Origin: Oscillospiraceae bacterium
GTDB taxonomy: Bacteria > Bacillota > Clostridia > Oscillospirales > Ruminococcaceae
Direction: 5' to 3'
NCBI GenBank assembly: GCA_029007315.1
Contig: JAQXHO010000160.1
Coordinates: 1-38,676, forward strand
Length of the DNA stretch: 38,676 nt
In this document: positions 24,394-33,644 of the stretch, piece after piece
Layout of the letters: every line of letters starts with the position of its first letter
How positions within the stretch are numbered: position 1 is the stretch's first letter
The notes under the pieces: generated by a model
Seen by the model: only the letters and a program-made list of their open reading frames with translations
Database searches by the model: none
Told to the model about the DNA's origin: nothing
Translations under genes and position numbers: made by a program

Positions 24394-24578
24394 CCTATAT
24401 CATTATTTTTTGATATATCATCTGAATGTTTTACAGGCTTTTCGTAAATACGCACAGGTGCATGGTCGTAAATATTTCTGGCATGAATTTCAGCGTTCAG
24501 CTGCAATGAGGATCTTGGAGTATATATTTTAGTTTCATCACAGGGATATTGATTGTCTTTTTGATTATGACTGCTCAT
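24390..24578 (-). CDS. Small uncharacterised protein (62 residues)
   Basis: The start MSSHNQKDNQYP is supported by AAGGAGA about 7 bases before the ATG at 24578; an upstream in-frame ATG lies inside the preceding gene and before that ribosome site. The peptide is hydrophilic, with His, Tyr, Asn and Asp frequent and one Cys; no membrane helix or known motif is seen. It follows the helical-bundle gene by 10 bases in the same direction, so the two are likely co-expressed. Its stop codon overlaps the end of the Fur-family gene on the other strand. Confidence 0.6.
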   Translation of the reverse strand: MSSHNQKDNQYPCDETKIYTPRSSLQLNAEIHARNIYDHAPVRIYEKPVKHSDDISKNNDIG

Positions 24579-24588
24579 TTTATTCTCC

Positions 24589-25017
24589 TTATAAATAAGG
24601 TTTAAGGCGTTCAATATATTCTTCTTCTCTGCGGATCATTTCCTTGCCCTGTTTTTTCAGATTTTCAGGCACTTCAGTGTTTCTGTTCATAGTCTGAATC
24701 ATCTGAATAATTCCCATATTTGTTCCCTGAACCATTAACTTGGCAATTTCATGAGTATCAATACCGCCTATTGAATGAAATGCGATATTCATATCAGTAT
24801 AAAATTTTGCCATAGTACCCTGAGATTCAGGAGTAACATTGTTTTGAAGCATTTGTTCATTTAATAAGTCTTTTTGTTTTTTGTAGTAATCCATTTGTTT
24901 GTGAAGCTCGTGACTGAGCTTTTCGTTTTCTGTCTTTGGCAGAATTGATTCAATTGCATCAATTCCAACTGCTGCATTTTTATAATATCCATTTAATACA
25001 GAGGTTATTTGTTCCAT
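24589..25017 (-). CDS. Uncharacterised helical-bundle protein
   Basis: The 142-residue protein is almost wholly helical, with four amphipathic segments separated by short breaks, rich in Met, Gln and Lys, and no Cys. The layout resembles ferritin-like four-helix bundles, but no ExxH-type metal-binding pair is evident apart from SHELHKQ near residue 35, so no function is assigned. GAAAGGAAA lies before the ATG. It is the first gene of a two-gene minus-strand unit with the 62-residue protein. Confidence 0.65.
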   Translation of the reverse strand: MEQITSVLNGYYKNAAVGIDAIESILPKTENEKLSHELHKQMDYYKKQKDLLNEQMLQNNVTPESQGTMAKFYTDMNIAFHSIGGIDTHEIAKLMVQGTNMGIIQMIQTMNRNTEVPENLKKQGKEMIRREEEYIERLKPYL

Positions 25018-25228
25018 TTAAAAATTTTCCTTTCTGACTTATATATATATTATCTCAGTAATTTTGCTCAATATTCAGATATTATTATTTTTTTACTGGA
25101 AAAAGCAGAATATCTATCCTGGAAAATCTTACAGGGAAGTACATTATAACATTATGAATGAATGCTGCGAATAAAAACTCATAAACAATCATACACATAT
25201 ACCAAAAAAGAACGTAAGGAGTATGTGT

Positions 25229-25966
25229 ATGCAAAGTATCAAAAAGAAAATTATAAAACGGATAACAGGGTTATGTCTTACTGTATCTGTAGCGGTAGCA
25301 GCGGTATACTTCGGCGGAACAAAGGTTATTGAAAATGCTCTTTTCACATCAGTAGTAAAACAGCAGTATGAACCGCCGGTGATAGTTCTTGATGCCGGAC
25401 ATGGCGGAATGGACGGCGGCTGTTCGTCTGTAAACGGTACACCTGAAAAAGGAATAAATCTTAACATAATGCTTCATTTGCGAAGAATGCTGCAAATCTG
25501 CGGATATACCGTGGAAGTAACAAGAGAAACAGACTGTTCGATACATGATGAAGGGATAGAGGGAATTGCAAACCAGAAAAGTTCAGACATGGATAACAGA
25601 CTTGAACTTTTCAATAAATATGATAATGCTGTTTGTCTTTCGATTCATCAGAATCAATTTACTGACTCTTCATACAGCGGAGCGCAGATGTTCTATTCCA
25701 ATCAGGTAAAGGGAAGCGCAGCAATGGCACAAAATATACAGGACTCATTTGTTGAATTTCTTCAGCCTGAAAACAAACGTGAGATCAAGCTTTGCGGAAA
25801 AGAACTTTTTTTATGTTATTTCTGTAAAAATCCTACAGTAATGGTAGAATGTGGATTCCTTTCAAATCCGGAAGAAGCTTCGCTTCTGGAAACAGAGGAA
25901 TACCAGCAAAAAGTTGCCTTTACTGTTTTCAGCGGTCTTGAAAAATACTTTTCATCTGTGGTCTGA
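25229..25966 (+). CDS. N-acetylmuramoyl-L-alanine amidase (Amidase_3), CwlD-like
   Basis: This 245-residue protein has a basic start and one membrane helix (about 11-30), then an Amidase_3 domain outside the membrane. Zinc and catalytic residues are present: VLDAGHGGMDGG (His58), EKGINL (Glu73), LSIHQN (His140) and VECGFLSN (Glu207). It cleaves the bond between muramic acid and the stem peptide. Length and membrane anchor resemble CwlD, the spore-cortex enzyme, but a vegetative role is equally possible. ATG 25229 is preferred over 25223 because AAGGAG then has 8-base spacing. Confidence 0.9.
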   Translation: MQSIKKKIIKRITGLCLTVSVAVAAVYFGGTKVIENALFTSVVKQQYEPPVIVLDAGHGGMDGGCSSVNGTPEKGINLNIMLHLRRMLQICGYTVEVTRETDCSIHDEGIEGIANQKSSDMDNRLELFNKYDNAVCLSIHQNQFTDSSYSGAQMFYSNQVKGSAAMAQNIQDSFVEFLQPENKREIKLCGKELFLCYFCKNPTVMVECGFLSNPEEASLLETEEYQQKVAFTVFSGLEKYFSSVV

Positions 25967-26011
25967 AATAAAATATTCTGATAAACTGAACTGTAAAAAC
26001 TGAAAAACAAC

Positions 26012-26047
26012 AATCGAGGTTTACCATACAGAGGGCCTCGATTTTTT
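26012..26047 (+). terminator. Terminator after the amidase gene
   Basis: An 8-bp stem, AATCGAGG (26012-26019) with CCTCGATT (26036-26043), runs into TTTTTT. The 346-base gap between the amidase and the glycan cluster otherwise holds the promoter at 26196 and, at 26091-26108, a five-codon ORF (MNTLF) behind a strong AAAAGGAG site, possibly the stub of a lost gene. Confidence 0.75.
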
Positions 26048-26195
26048 ATGTATTAGTATCACTTCCAGTAAAATATACGAAAAGGAGAATATGAACACAT
26101 TATTTTAGTAACTTTTAAAATGAGAATCCGGCGCTTTAAACTAATCTTCCTATAAATTTGCACAAAATTTGATTGACACTTTATGAGGCATAATA

Positions 26196-26224
26196 TTGAC
26201 AAATAAGTACGGAAGTGGTATAAT
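26196..26224 (+). promoter_or_regulatory. Promoter of the surface-glycan cluster
   Basis: Perfect TTGACA (26196-26201) and perfect TATAAT (26219-26224) with a 17-base spacer. The leader to the first gene is about 80 bases. No other convincing promoter or terminator was noticed before 38082, so it may drive the whole 12-kb cluster. Confidence 0.8.
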
Positions 26225-26312
26225 TTCATTAGTCGTAAATGCTGATATGTTTAACATTTTTGATGTAATAGGCAGTTAGGATATATAACAAAGCTTGAAT
26301 GGTGGTTTGAAA

Positions 26313-27140
26313 ATGGCTCGAAAAATAACCGTTGTCATAGCAACGCATAAAAAATATAATATGCCGCAGGATAAAATGTATATGCCTGTTCATGTCGGTG
26401 CTGAAGGAAAATTTGATGAAAATGGAAATCCTCTTGATTTAGGCTATGTAAAGGATAATACCGGAGAAAATATTTCTGATAAAAACGCTTCGTATTGCGA
26501 ACTGACTGGACTTTACTGGGCATGGAAAAATCTTGAAACTGATTTTGCAGGGCTTGCTCATTATAGACGTCACTTTTCAATAAAAAAGAAGTCAAAGAAT
26601 CCTTTTGACAATATTCTGACTATGGATGAACTGGAACCGCTTACTCAGGAGTATTCTGTTTTTGTTCCAAAGAAGAGAAAATATTACATTGAATCTTTAT
26701 ATTCTCATTATGCTCACACTCATTATGCTGAGCATCTTGATATTACAAAACAGATCATTTCCGAGAAATGTCCGGAATATCTTGAATCATGCGAAAAGGT
26801 TTACAGTAAGACTTCCGGATTTATGTTTAACATGATGATTATGAGGAAAGATTTATTTGACAGCTATTGCCAATGGCTTTTTGATATTCTGTTTGAGCTT
26901 GAAAACAGAATCGGTGATACGGCAAAGGAGCTTTCCTTTTTTCAAGGCAGATTTTACGGCAGGGTAAGTGAAATAATATTTAATGTATGGCTCGATTACC
27001 AGGTGAAATCCGGCAAGATAAAGCAGTCAGAAATTAAAGAGATTCCCTACATTTATACAGAAAAAATAGACTGGAGAAGAAAGGTTAAATCATTCATGTG
27101 TGCCAAATTCGGACATAAGAAGTATGAGGGAAGTTTTTGA
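26313..27140 (+). CDS. DUF4422 family protein (putative glycosyltransferase)
   Basis: The 275-residue protein has the DUF4422 pattern: ITVVIATHKKYNMP at the N terminus, YMPVHVGAEGK, NASYCELTGLYWAWKN, GLAHYRRHFS, and later the SGFMFNMMIMRK and RVSEIIFNVWLDY segments. This family occurs in capsule and exopolysaccharide clusters and is regarded as a glycosyltransferase, probably adding a sugar on the cytoplasmic face. ATG 26313 has GGTGG 7 bases before it. It is the first gene after the cluster promoter. Confidence 0.87.
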   Translation: MARKITVVIATHKKYNMPQDKMYMPVHVGAEGKFDENGNPLDLGYVKDNTGENISDKNASYCELTGLYWAWKNLETDFAGLAHYRRHFSIKKKSKNPFDNILTMDELEPLTQEYSVFVPKKRKYYIESLYSHYAHTHYAEHLDITKQIISEKCPEYLESCEKVYSKTSGFMFNMMIMRKDLFDSYCQWLFDILFELENRIGDTAKELSFFQGRFYGRVSEIIFNVWLDYQVKSGKIKQSEIKEIPYIYTEKIDWRRKVKSFMCAKFGHKKYEGSF

Positions 27141-27216
27141 GGTTTGATGCTACAAATTAAGCTTTAAAACCTCCGTAACATTAAGAAAACAGAATTGATT
27201 TTTAAGGGTGAAAAAA

Positions 27217-28110
27217 TTGGCTTTAAATAACTTAATAAAGACTACGGATAACAATGCTGAAGGTCTTTATGTCTTAACAGAAAATGATATGTCGAAGCTC
27301 AGGAAAATTCATCTGGAATTTATTGAGGATATTGGAAGAGTCTGTAAAAAACATTCGATCGTATGGTTTTTAACAGCAGGCAGTATGCTAGGTGCAGTCC
27401 GCCATAAAGGTTTTATCCCCTGGGACGATGATGTTGATATAAATATGACAAGAGAAAACTTCAATAAGCTGAAGGAAGTTTTTGCAAGTGAATTGTCAGA
27501 CAAGTATAACCTGCTGCTGCCTGGAGAAAAAGGAAATACGATGCTTTTTCCGAGAATAGAGAGAAAGGGAACTCTGGTTCAAGAAATCAACTCTGATGAT
27601 AATGCACATCTTGGCGTCTTGATAGATATATTTATTCTGGATAATGCAAGTGATAATGCTGTTTTGAGATTTTTGCATGGAACAGGCTGTACATTTTTAT
27701 CGTTTGTTACATCAGCATACAGAACAAGACTTTACAGGGATAATTTATTAAAATACGGAAAAGAAAATAAAAAGCTGTGCAGAGCTGTAAAATTAAGGGC
27801 TTTTTGCGGCATTTTCTTCTCTTTTATTTCAATGGAAAAATGGCTGGAGATAACAGATCGTTTTTTTGCCAAAGTAAAAAATTACAATACAAAATATCTT
27901 GTTGTAGCAAGCGGCGGAAAGCATTACTTCGGGGAAATATTCTTACGTTCAAATATGACAAAAGTAAAGGAAGTTGAATTTGAGAATATTTCTGCAAACA
28001 TTCCTGAAAATTATGACTATTATCTGAGTCACAGATACGGAAAAGATTATATGACTCCGCCGTCTGAGTCAAACAGGGAACAGCATTTGTTCATAAAGTT
28101 TGAGATTTAA
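27217..28110 (+). CDS. LicD-family phosphotransferase
   Basis: The 297-residue protein has the LicD nucleotidyltransferase-like core WFLTAGSMLGAVRHKGFIPW followed by DDDVDI (Asp70-72, Asp74) which binds metal. LicD proteins move phosphocholine or phospho-alditol groups from CDP-linked donors onto surface glycans. A cytidylyltransferase two genes on could supply such a donor. The TTG at 27217 is preferred because AAGGGTG ends 7 bases before it; the GTG at 27208 lies inside that ribosome site. Confidence 0.88.
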   Translation: MALNNLIKTTDNNAEGLYVLTENDMSKLRKIHLEFIEDIGRVCKKHSIVWFLTAGSMLGAVRHKGFIPWDDDVDINMTRENFNKLKEVFASELSDKYNLLLPGEKGNTMLFPRIERKGTLVQEINSDDNAHLGVLIDIFILDNASDNAVLRFLHGTGCTFLSFVTSAYRTRLYRDNLLKYGKENKKLCRAVKLRAFCGIFFSFISMEKWLEITDRFFAKVKNYNTKYLVVASGGKHYFGEIFLRSNMTKVKEVEFENISANIPENYDYYLSHRYGKDYMTPPSESNREQHLFIKFEI

Positions 28111-28144
28111 GTTATGATATCTGAAAATAGTAAGGAGATATTGG

Positions 28145-29122
28145 ATGACAGGAATAATATTTGATACTGCTATTTGTACCTCAAATCTTGGAGATGAGGT
28201 TATTCTTGATGCAATACGCAGAAATATGAAGGAAGTATTTGATAATAATTTTATGCTTCGACTTTCTACTCACAGCAGTAATTTCTCATTTATGCAGATG
28301 ATGAGAAAAAATAAAAAGATTGAATACTGCGCCAATGCAGATTATAAATTTATATGCGGGACAAACCTTATATCCCAGAAAAGAATAGGCAAAGTAAATG
28401 CACAGTGGCAGATACATCTGAGCAATATACCGGTATTGAAAAACAGCATTCTGGTTGGCGCCGGAACAACTGACGGCGGGGAAAAAATGGACTTTTATGC
28501 TAAATATCTGTACAAAAAGGTATTGTCTGATAAATATATGCACAGCGTAAGAGATGAACTTACCAAAAGGGTAGTTGAATCTCTCGGAGTCAAAGCAATA
28601 AATACAGGCTGTCCTACGCTGTGGGAACTTACGCCTGAACATTGTATGGAAATAAAGAAATCTAAATCTGAAAACTGTATTATTTCAGTTAGCGGATATG
28701 CAGATCAGAAAAACGAATCCAGAGATCAGACTTTTATAGATATTGTAAACAGGAATTATAATAATATTTATGTCTGGATCCAGACAACAGAGGATGAAAA
28801 ATACCTTGATTCACTGAAAGGTACTGAAAATATTAAAAGAATTTATTCCTTATCAATGTTCAGAGAAGTTCTAAGAAAAGGTGATGTTGATTATATTGGC
28901 ACAAGACTTCATGGCGGAGTATTTGCAATGCAGAATAAAGTAAGATCATTAATAATAAGCATTGACCACAGAGCAGAGGGATTTCATGAAAAAAATAATA
29001 TTCCTATTATAAGAAGAAATGAAATTGAAACTGACCTTGAAAGACTGATAAATTCTGATTTTGAAACAAGAGTAATTAATGACTATGATTCAATAAATAA
29101 ATTCAGATCTCAGTTTATCTGA
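28145..29122 (+). CDS. Polysaccharide pyruvyl transferase-family protein 1
   Basis: The 325-residue protein begins with TAICTSNLGDEVILDAI, the N-terminal motif of the CsaB/PssM-like pyruvyl transferase superfamily, contains SVRDELTKRVVESLG, and ends its conserved part with YIGTRLHGGVFAMQNKV, where the His is a family hallmark. Members add a pyruvate ketal to sugars, but several relatives act as other glycan-modifying transferases, so the donor is not certain. TAAGGAG is about 9 bases before the ATG. It is distinct in sequence from the second family member at 30865. Confidence 0.82.
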   Translation: MTGIIFDTAICTSNLGDEVILDAIRRNMKEVFDNNFMLRLSTHSSNFSFMQMMRKNKKIEYCANADYKFICGTNLISQKRIGKVNAQWQIHLSNIPVLKNSILVGAGTTDGGEKMDFYAKYLYKKVLSDKYMHSVRDELTKRVVESLGVKAINTGCPTLWELTPEHCMEIKKSKSENCIISVSGYADQKNESRDQTFIDIVNRNYNNIYVWIQTTEDEKYLDSLKGTENIKRIYSLSMFREVLRKGDVDYIGTRLHGGVFAMQNKVRSLIISIDHRAEGFHEKNNIPIIRRNEIETDLERLINSDFETRVINDYDSINKFRSQFI

Positions 29123-29133
29123 AAGGAGAACAT

Positions 29134-29850
29134 ATGAATATAGCAGTAATATTTGCCGGCGGCAGCGGAGTCAGAATGAATGCCAAGGATAGACCAAAGC
29201 AGTTTCTGATGGTGCATGGAAAGCCTATTATTGTACATACTATTGAAATTTTTGAAAATCATCCGGATATTGACGGTATTGTGGTTGTTTGTATAGAAAA
29301 CTGGATCGGATATATGGAAGAAATGAAATACAGGTACAGACTGGACAAAATCGGTAAAATTGTACCTGGTGGCGAAACCGGTCAAATGTCAATATATAAC
29401 GGACTTAAAACAGCTGCTGAACTCTATGGCAGAGAAGATAATATTGTTTTGATCCATGACGGTGTAAGACCTCTTATTGATGCACAGATTATAACAGATA
29501 ATATTGAATCTGTAAAGAAAAACGGTTCAGCCGTAACCTGCGCACCTGCAAAGGAAACCATTGTACTTATTGAAAATGATTCAGCTATCGGTGATGTTGT
29601 ACCAAGAGATAATTCTGTAATTGCCAAGGCTCCTCAGAGCTTTTTTCTCGATGATATACTTTCCATGCAGGAAAAAGCAATTTCAGAGGGAAATATAAAT
29701 ATGATAGACTCGTGTACACTGATGAGATATTACGGCAGGAAAATTTATACCGTTAAGGGAAGTTACGAGAATATAAAAATCACCACACCGGAAGATTTTT
29801 ATACCTTCAGAGCTATTTATGATGAACGTGAAAACAGGCAATTATTATAA
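29134..29850 (+). CDS. IspD/TarI-like cytidylyltransferase
   Basis: The 238-residue protein activates a phosphorylated alcohol with CTP. The nucleotide motif is FAGGSGVRM (residues 7-15) with the PKQF segment, then IHDGVRPLI, VVPRDN and KAPQSF, and the C-terminal KITTPEDF. IspD (isoprenoid pathway) and TarI (ribitol-5-phosphate, teichoic acid) share these motifs. Location among glycan genes beside licD favours a CDP-alditol or similar donor for the glycan; a duplicate IspD is less likely. No TarJ-type dehydrogenase is present in the window. AAAGGAG precedes the ATG. Confidence 0.85.
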   Translation: MNIAVIFAGGSGVRMNAKDRPKQFLMVHGKPIIVHTIEIFENHPDIDGIVVVCIENWIGYMEEMKYRYRLDKIGKIVPGGETGQMSIYNGLKTAAELYGREDNIVLIHDGVRPLIDAQIITDNIESVKKNGSAVTCAPAKETIVLIENDSAIGDVVPRDNSVIAKAPQSFFLDDILSMQEKAISEGNINMIDSCTLMRYYGRKIYTVKGSYENIKITTPEDFYTFRAIYDERENRQLL

Positions 29851-29864
29851 TGGCAGGGACAACT

Positions 29865-30821
29865 ATGAATAATATTCGTTTTAGTCTGATAGTACCTGTC
29901 TATAATGTAGAAGAATACATTGACAAGTGTCTTAAGAGTATACACAATCAGTCTTATGGTAACTGGGAAGCGATTGTAGTTGATGACGGTTCGACAGATT
30001 CATCTTCAGTAATTTGTGATAAATGGGCAGATACAGATAAAAGATTTAAGGTTTATCACAAAGAGAATGAAGGCGTTTGCGAAACAAGAAATGCTGCTTT
30101 GTCTGAAATAAAAGGTGAATATATAGGTTTTATTGATGCAGATGATTTTCTGGCTTATGACGCTCTTGAACTAATAAATAATGCAATAAATGAAACAAAA
30201 TCTGATGTGGTTTTCATCGGACATAACAGAGTTGATGAGTCGGATCAGATTAAAGAAGTGCGTCCGGGCAAAGAGATTATTACAAATAATAGGAATGATA
30301 TTGTTAAGCAGAGTCTTCTTATTGGAAAAGAAAGCTATTTAGGTGTCTTATGGAATAAATTTATTAAGGCATCATGCATATATCAAAATGGTGAAACAAT
30401 TAAATTTGATAAAAAGTATGCAATAGGTGAAGATCAGGTATGGCTTCTTAATGCACTAAATAATGCTGAAAATGCTGTTTCCGTTAAAAAAGATCTGTAC
30501 TCATATCGATTAAGGAACAGCAGCGTTGTTCACTCAAAAGAATGGAACAGCAAAAAAATGAGTGAAATTTATGCAAGAGAAAAAATGGTTGAGCTTACTG
30601 AGAATTTATATCCTGAATTAAATAAGTATGCACATATAAAATACAGAAACTGCCTGCATTCAATAAGTTTTAATCTTTTAAAAGCCAGGTCATTTAAAGT
30701 TTTAAAAGAGATCTCTCCTTATAGTAAATTATATTTTAAGGAGTATTTTACTTCTGATTCAGTTGGAATAAAAAACAAGCTTATGGCTTTATTTATGCAG
30801 ATGATATGTTCTGTTTTATGA
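29865..30821 (+). CDS. Family 2 glycosyltransferase
   Basis: The 318-residue GT-A enzyme has SLIVPVYNVEEYI, the nucleotide-binding VVDDGSTDSS (DDG 40-42), the metal motif DADD (91-94) and the catalytic-region GEDQVWLLNAL. It adds a sugar from a nucleotide donor to the lipid-linked repeat unit on the cytoplasmic side. The ATG at 29865 has AGGGA 6 bases before it; an in-frame ATG at 29850 that overlaps the previous stop codon is the alternative. It is the only classic glycosyltransferase in the cluster. Confidence 0.92.
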   Translation: MNNIRFSLIVPVYNVEEYIDKCLKSIHNQSYGNWEAIVVDDGSTDSSSVICDKWADTDKRFKVYHKENEGVCETRNAALSEIKGEYIGFIDADDFLAYDALELINNAINETKSDVVFIGHNRVDESDQIKEVRPGKEIITNNRNDIVKQSLLIGKESYLGVLWNKFIKASCIYQNGETIKFDKKYAIGEDQVWLLNALNNAENAVSVKKDLYSYRLRNSSVVHSKEWNSKKMSEIYAREKMVELTENLYPELNKYAHIKYRNCLHSISFNLLKARSFKVLKEISPYSKLYFKEYFTSDSVGIKNKLMALFMQMICSVL

Positions 30822-30864
30822 TAATTGTTTAAAGCAATTATGTTGAGTTTGAAAGGAAATAATA

Positions 30865-31974
30865 ATGAAAATAGGAATAATAACTTTTCACAGAGCTAAG
30901 AATTTCGGTGCATTACTGCAATGTCTGGCATTGTACAATTTTTTAACAAAAAATGGCTGTGATGTTGAGATAATAGATTACAGAAATCCTGTAATTGAAG
31001 ATACCTATAGAAAATTTCCGAAACTCAAAAAAAATCTCATTAAATATTCAGGTTTATTTCTCTATTCTCTCTGGAATTACAGAAAATTAGACTGCAGAGA
31101 TAAAAACTTTGAAAAGCTGCGTCTTACCATGAAGCACACAAAAGAGATCAGAAGGAATGACTGTGACGGTCTGGATTTTGATGTTTTTATTGCAGGAAGC
31201 GACCAGCTTTGGAACCCTATTATTACAAAAGGACTGGATCCCATGTATTTCCTTGATTTTGTAAAATCGGGAGTGAAAAGCACCTATGCCATGAGTATGG
31301 GAACAGTGAAAAATGAACATTTTAAGGAAGCTGTTTTTGATAAGTATATTGAAGGCTTTGACTATATTTCAATGCGTGAGAGCGATGCAGCTGAATTTAT
31401 AAAGAATAAAAAAACAAAAAATGATGTTGTACAAAGCCTTGACCCTACATTATTACTTTCATCTTCTCAATGGGACAATCTTTTGAAAAAAGATAACATA
31501 AAACTACCTGAAAAATACGTTTTTATATATTATGTAAAAGAAAGCCCTGAGCTTATTAAAATGGCTGACAAGCTTGCAGAAAAACATAATATTCCAATTG
31601 TATACATAAATGTATATCAAAAAAAACCTGTTTCATTTAAGTTTAAAAGTAAAGTCTATAATATAGTTCAGGCTGATCCTCTTGATTTTGTAAATTGTGT
31701 AAAAAATGCAGCATACATTGTAACTTCATCATTTCATGCCACAGCATTCTCCTGTATTTATAAAAAAGATGTTTTCATCCTTCCGCATAATGTTACAGGT
31801 TCAAGAGTAACCTCAATTGCTGACGTTTTTGGAATACAAAACAGAATATATAAATCATTCGAAGATTTTTCAAAAAGATTTGAAAATGATAAAATTGAAT
31901 ATAACGAAGAAAATTACATTACATTGAGAGATGAATCTGTGAATTATCTGAATAATGTATGTAAAGGAAAGTGA
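30865..31974 (+). CDS. Polysaccharide pyruvyl transferase-family protein 2
   Basis: The 369-residue protein starts GIITFHRAKNFGALLQCLAL, the usual N terminus of the WcaK-like branch, with FIAGSDQLWNP and MRESDAAEFI, and ends its core with IVTSSFHATAFSCIYKK (conserved His). This longer branch commonly sits next to FrhB-like and ferredoxin genes in glycan clusters, as here. Exact donor and acceptor are unknown. GAAAGGA lies 8 bases before the ATG. Coding sequence from here to about 35,900 is visibly more AT-rich than genes before 26 kb. Confidence 0.87.
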   Translation: MKIGIITFHRAKNFGALLQCLALYNFLTKNGCDVEIIDYRNPVIEDTYRKFPKLKKNLIKYSGLFLYSLWNYRKLDCRDKNFEKLRLTMKHTKEIRRNDCDGLDFDVFIAGSDQLWNPIITKGLDPMYFLDFVKSGVKSTYAMSMGTVKNEHFKEAVFDKYIEGFDYISMRESDAAEFIKNKKTKNDVVQSLDPTLLLSSSQWDNLLKKDNIKLPEKYVFIYYVKESPELIKMADKLAEKHNIPIVYINVYQKKPVSFKFKSKVYNIVQADPLDFVNCVKNAAYIVTSSFHATAFSCIYKKDVFILPHNVTGSRVTSIADVFGIQNRIYKSFEDFSKRFENDKIEYNEENYITLRDESVNYLNNVCKGK

Positions 31975-31995
31975 AATAAAAAGGAAGTAAAATAA

Positions 31996-33405
31996 ATGAG
32001 TCGTGGAGGAAAACTTGCAAAAAATACAATAATTTTAGCAATAGGTACTTTTTTACCTAAATTAGCTTCTTTTATTACTTTACCAATACTTACAGGCTGT
32101 TTGACAAAAGACGATTATGGTACCTATGATTTGGTAGTTGTACTGGTATCATTATTCCTGCCTGCAGTTACGTTGCAGATTCAGAGTGCTGCATTCAGAT
32201 TTTTGATCGACGTAAGAGATGACAAAGATAAAGTTAAATCTGTTATCACCAATATTACAGCATTCATCATTCCAGTATCGGTTGCGGCCTTGTTTATTTT
32301 GTATTTTTGTCTGTATAAGATAAGTTTTGAAATAAGAATTCTTATTTGTCTGTATTATTTTCTGGATATTTTCGGAAATTCATTAAGGCAGATAGTAAGA
32401 GGTTTATCTCAGAATTTAAAATATTCATTGAGTGCAATCATAAACTCAGCAGCTCAGCTGATTTTTGTTGTTTTATTTGTAGGATATTTGAAAATTGAAC
32501 TGTTTGGAAGCGTTCTCTCTCTTGCTGTTGCAGAAGCGGTATCAGTATTATTTCTGCTCTGCAGTGCTAAAGTATACAAATATCTTGACTTCAAAAAGGT
32601 TAGTATAAATGAGATAAAAAGAATGCTTGCATATTCTTGGCCAATGGTTCCGAATTCCATGTCCATGTGGGTCATGAGAGTATCTGACAGACTTGTTATA
32701 ACATTTTTTATGGGAGTTTCAGCAAATGCAGTTTATGCTGTAGCGAATAAAATTCCACAGCTTCTGACGCTTGCACAGCAGACCTTTACAATGGCATGGC
32801 AGGAAAATGCTTCGATTGTATCAAAGGATGAGGACGCAGATAAATATTATTCCGATATGTACAGAATGATGCTTAATCTGATGGCAGGTGCCATGTGTTT
32901 GATTATTGCATTTGTACCTGCTTTATTTGTGATTCTTGTCAGAGGAGATTATTCAGAGGCATATATCCAGATTCCGATTTTGCTTCTTGGAATGTTTTTC
33001 TATGCCATGTCTGCATATTTAGGCGGTATTTATGTAGCTTATATGAAAACTAAAAGCGTAGGCATAACAACAATGGTAGCAGCTGTTCTGAATCTTGTAA
33101 TCAATGTTGCTTTAATTAATTTTATTGGATTTTATGCCGCTTCATTATCAACTTTGATAAGCTATATGTTTTTGTTCTTTTATCGTCTTGTTGATATTAA
33201 GAAAATAGTACACATACAAAGCAATATTAAGCATATGATTATAGTTTTTATTTTTATGACAATAGTCAGTGCTTTGTGTATGCTGCAAAATAACATAGTA
33301 AATATTGTAAATTTTGTATTGGCTCTTGCAATATTTGTTATTCTTAATAAAGATTTTTTAGCTTTGCTTTTAAATATAATAAAAAAGAAAGTGATTAGAA
33401 AATGA
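31996..33405 (+). CDS. Oligosaccharide flippase (Wzx-type)
   Basis: The 469-residue protein is strongly hydrophobic with about 12-14 membrane helices and the N-terminal pattern KNTIILAIGTFLPKLASFITLPILTG of MATE-like polysaccharide flippases. Charged residues in the loops (RFLIDVRDDKDK, MRVSDRLVITF) fit the family. It would move the lipid-linked repeat unit to the outer face of the membrane, where the Wzy-like protein joins the units. Its stop overlaps the ferredoxin gene by four bases. Confidence 0.9.
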   Translation: MSRGGKLAKNTIILAIGTFLPKLASFITLPILTGCLTKDDYGTYDLVVVLVSLFLPAVTLQIQSAAFRFLIDVRDDKDKVKSVITNITAFIIPVSVAALFILYFCLYKISFEIRILICLYYFLDIFGNSLRQIVRGLSQNLKYSLSAIINSAAQLIFVVLFVGYLKIELFGSVLSLAVAEAVSVLFLLCSAKVYKYLDFKKVSINEIKRMLAYSWPMVPNSMSMWVMRVSDRLVITFFMGVSANAVYAVANKIPQLLTLAQQTFTMAWQENASIVSKDEDADKYYSDMYRMMLNLMAGAMCLIIAFVPALFVILVRGDYSEAYIQIPILLLGMFFYAMSAYLGGIYVAYMKTKSVGITTMVAAVLNLVINVALINFIGFYAASLSTLISYMFLFFYRLVDIKKIVHIQSNIKHMIIVFIFMTIVSALCMLQNNIVNIVNFVLALAIFVILNKDFLALLLNIIKKKVIRK

Positions 33406-33644
33406 AAAAAATAGAGAATGATTTAAATAATGATAAATGTCCCGAATTATATTCAGATAAAGAAAATTGCTGTGGCTGCAGTGCGTGCTATGCAGTTTGT
33501 CCTGTTTCAGCAATTAAAATGAAAGCAGACGCTGAAGGGTTTCTGTATCCGGCGATAAATGAAAGCAAATGCATTAAATGCAAAAAATGTTTATCAGTAT
33601 GTGCTTTTAAAACAGATCAGAAAAAGAAAGGATTTTTAATATGA
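33402..33644 (+). CDS. Two-cluster 4Fe-4S ferredoxin-like protein
   Basis: The 80-residue protein has two motifs, CCGCSACYAVCPVSAI and CIKCKKCLSVCAF, giving two 4Fe-4S clusters. Together with the next gene it makes up what is usually a single protein of about 400 residues: an N-terminal ferredoxin domain fused to an FrhB-type domain. Here the two overlap by four bases (ATGA) in different frames with a ribosome site (AAAGG) for the second, so translation should be coupled and the products should work as subunits. Confidence 0.85.
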   Translation: MKKIENDLNNDKCPELYSDKENCCGCSACYAVCPVSAIKMKADAEGFLYPAINESKCIKCKKCLSVCAFKTDQKKKGFLI

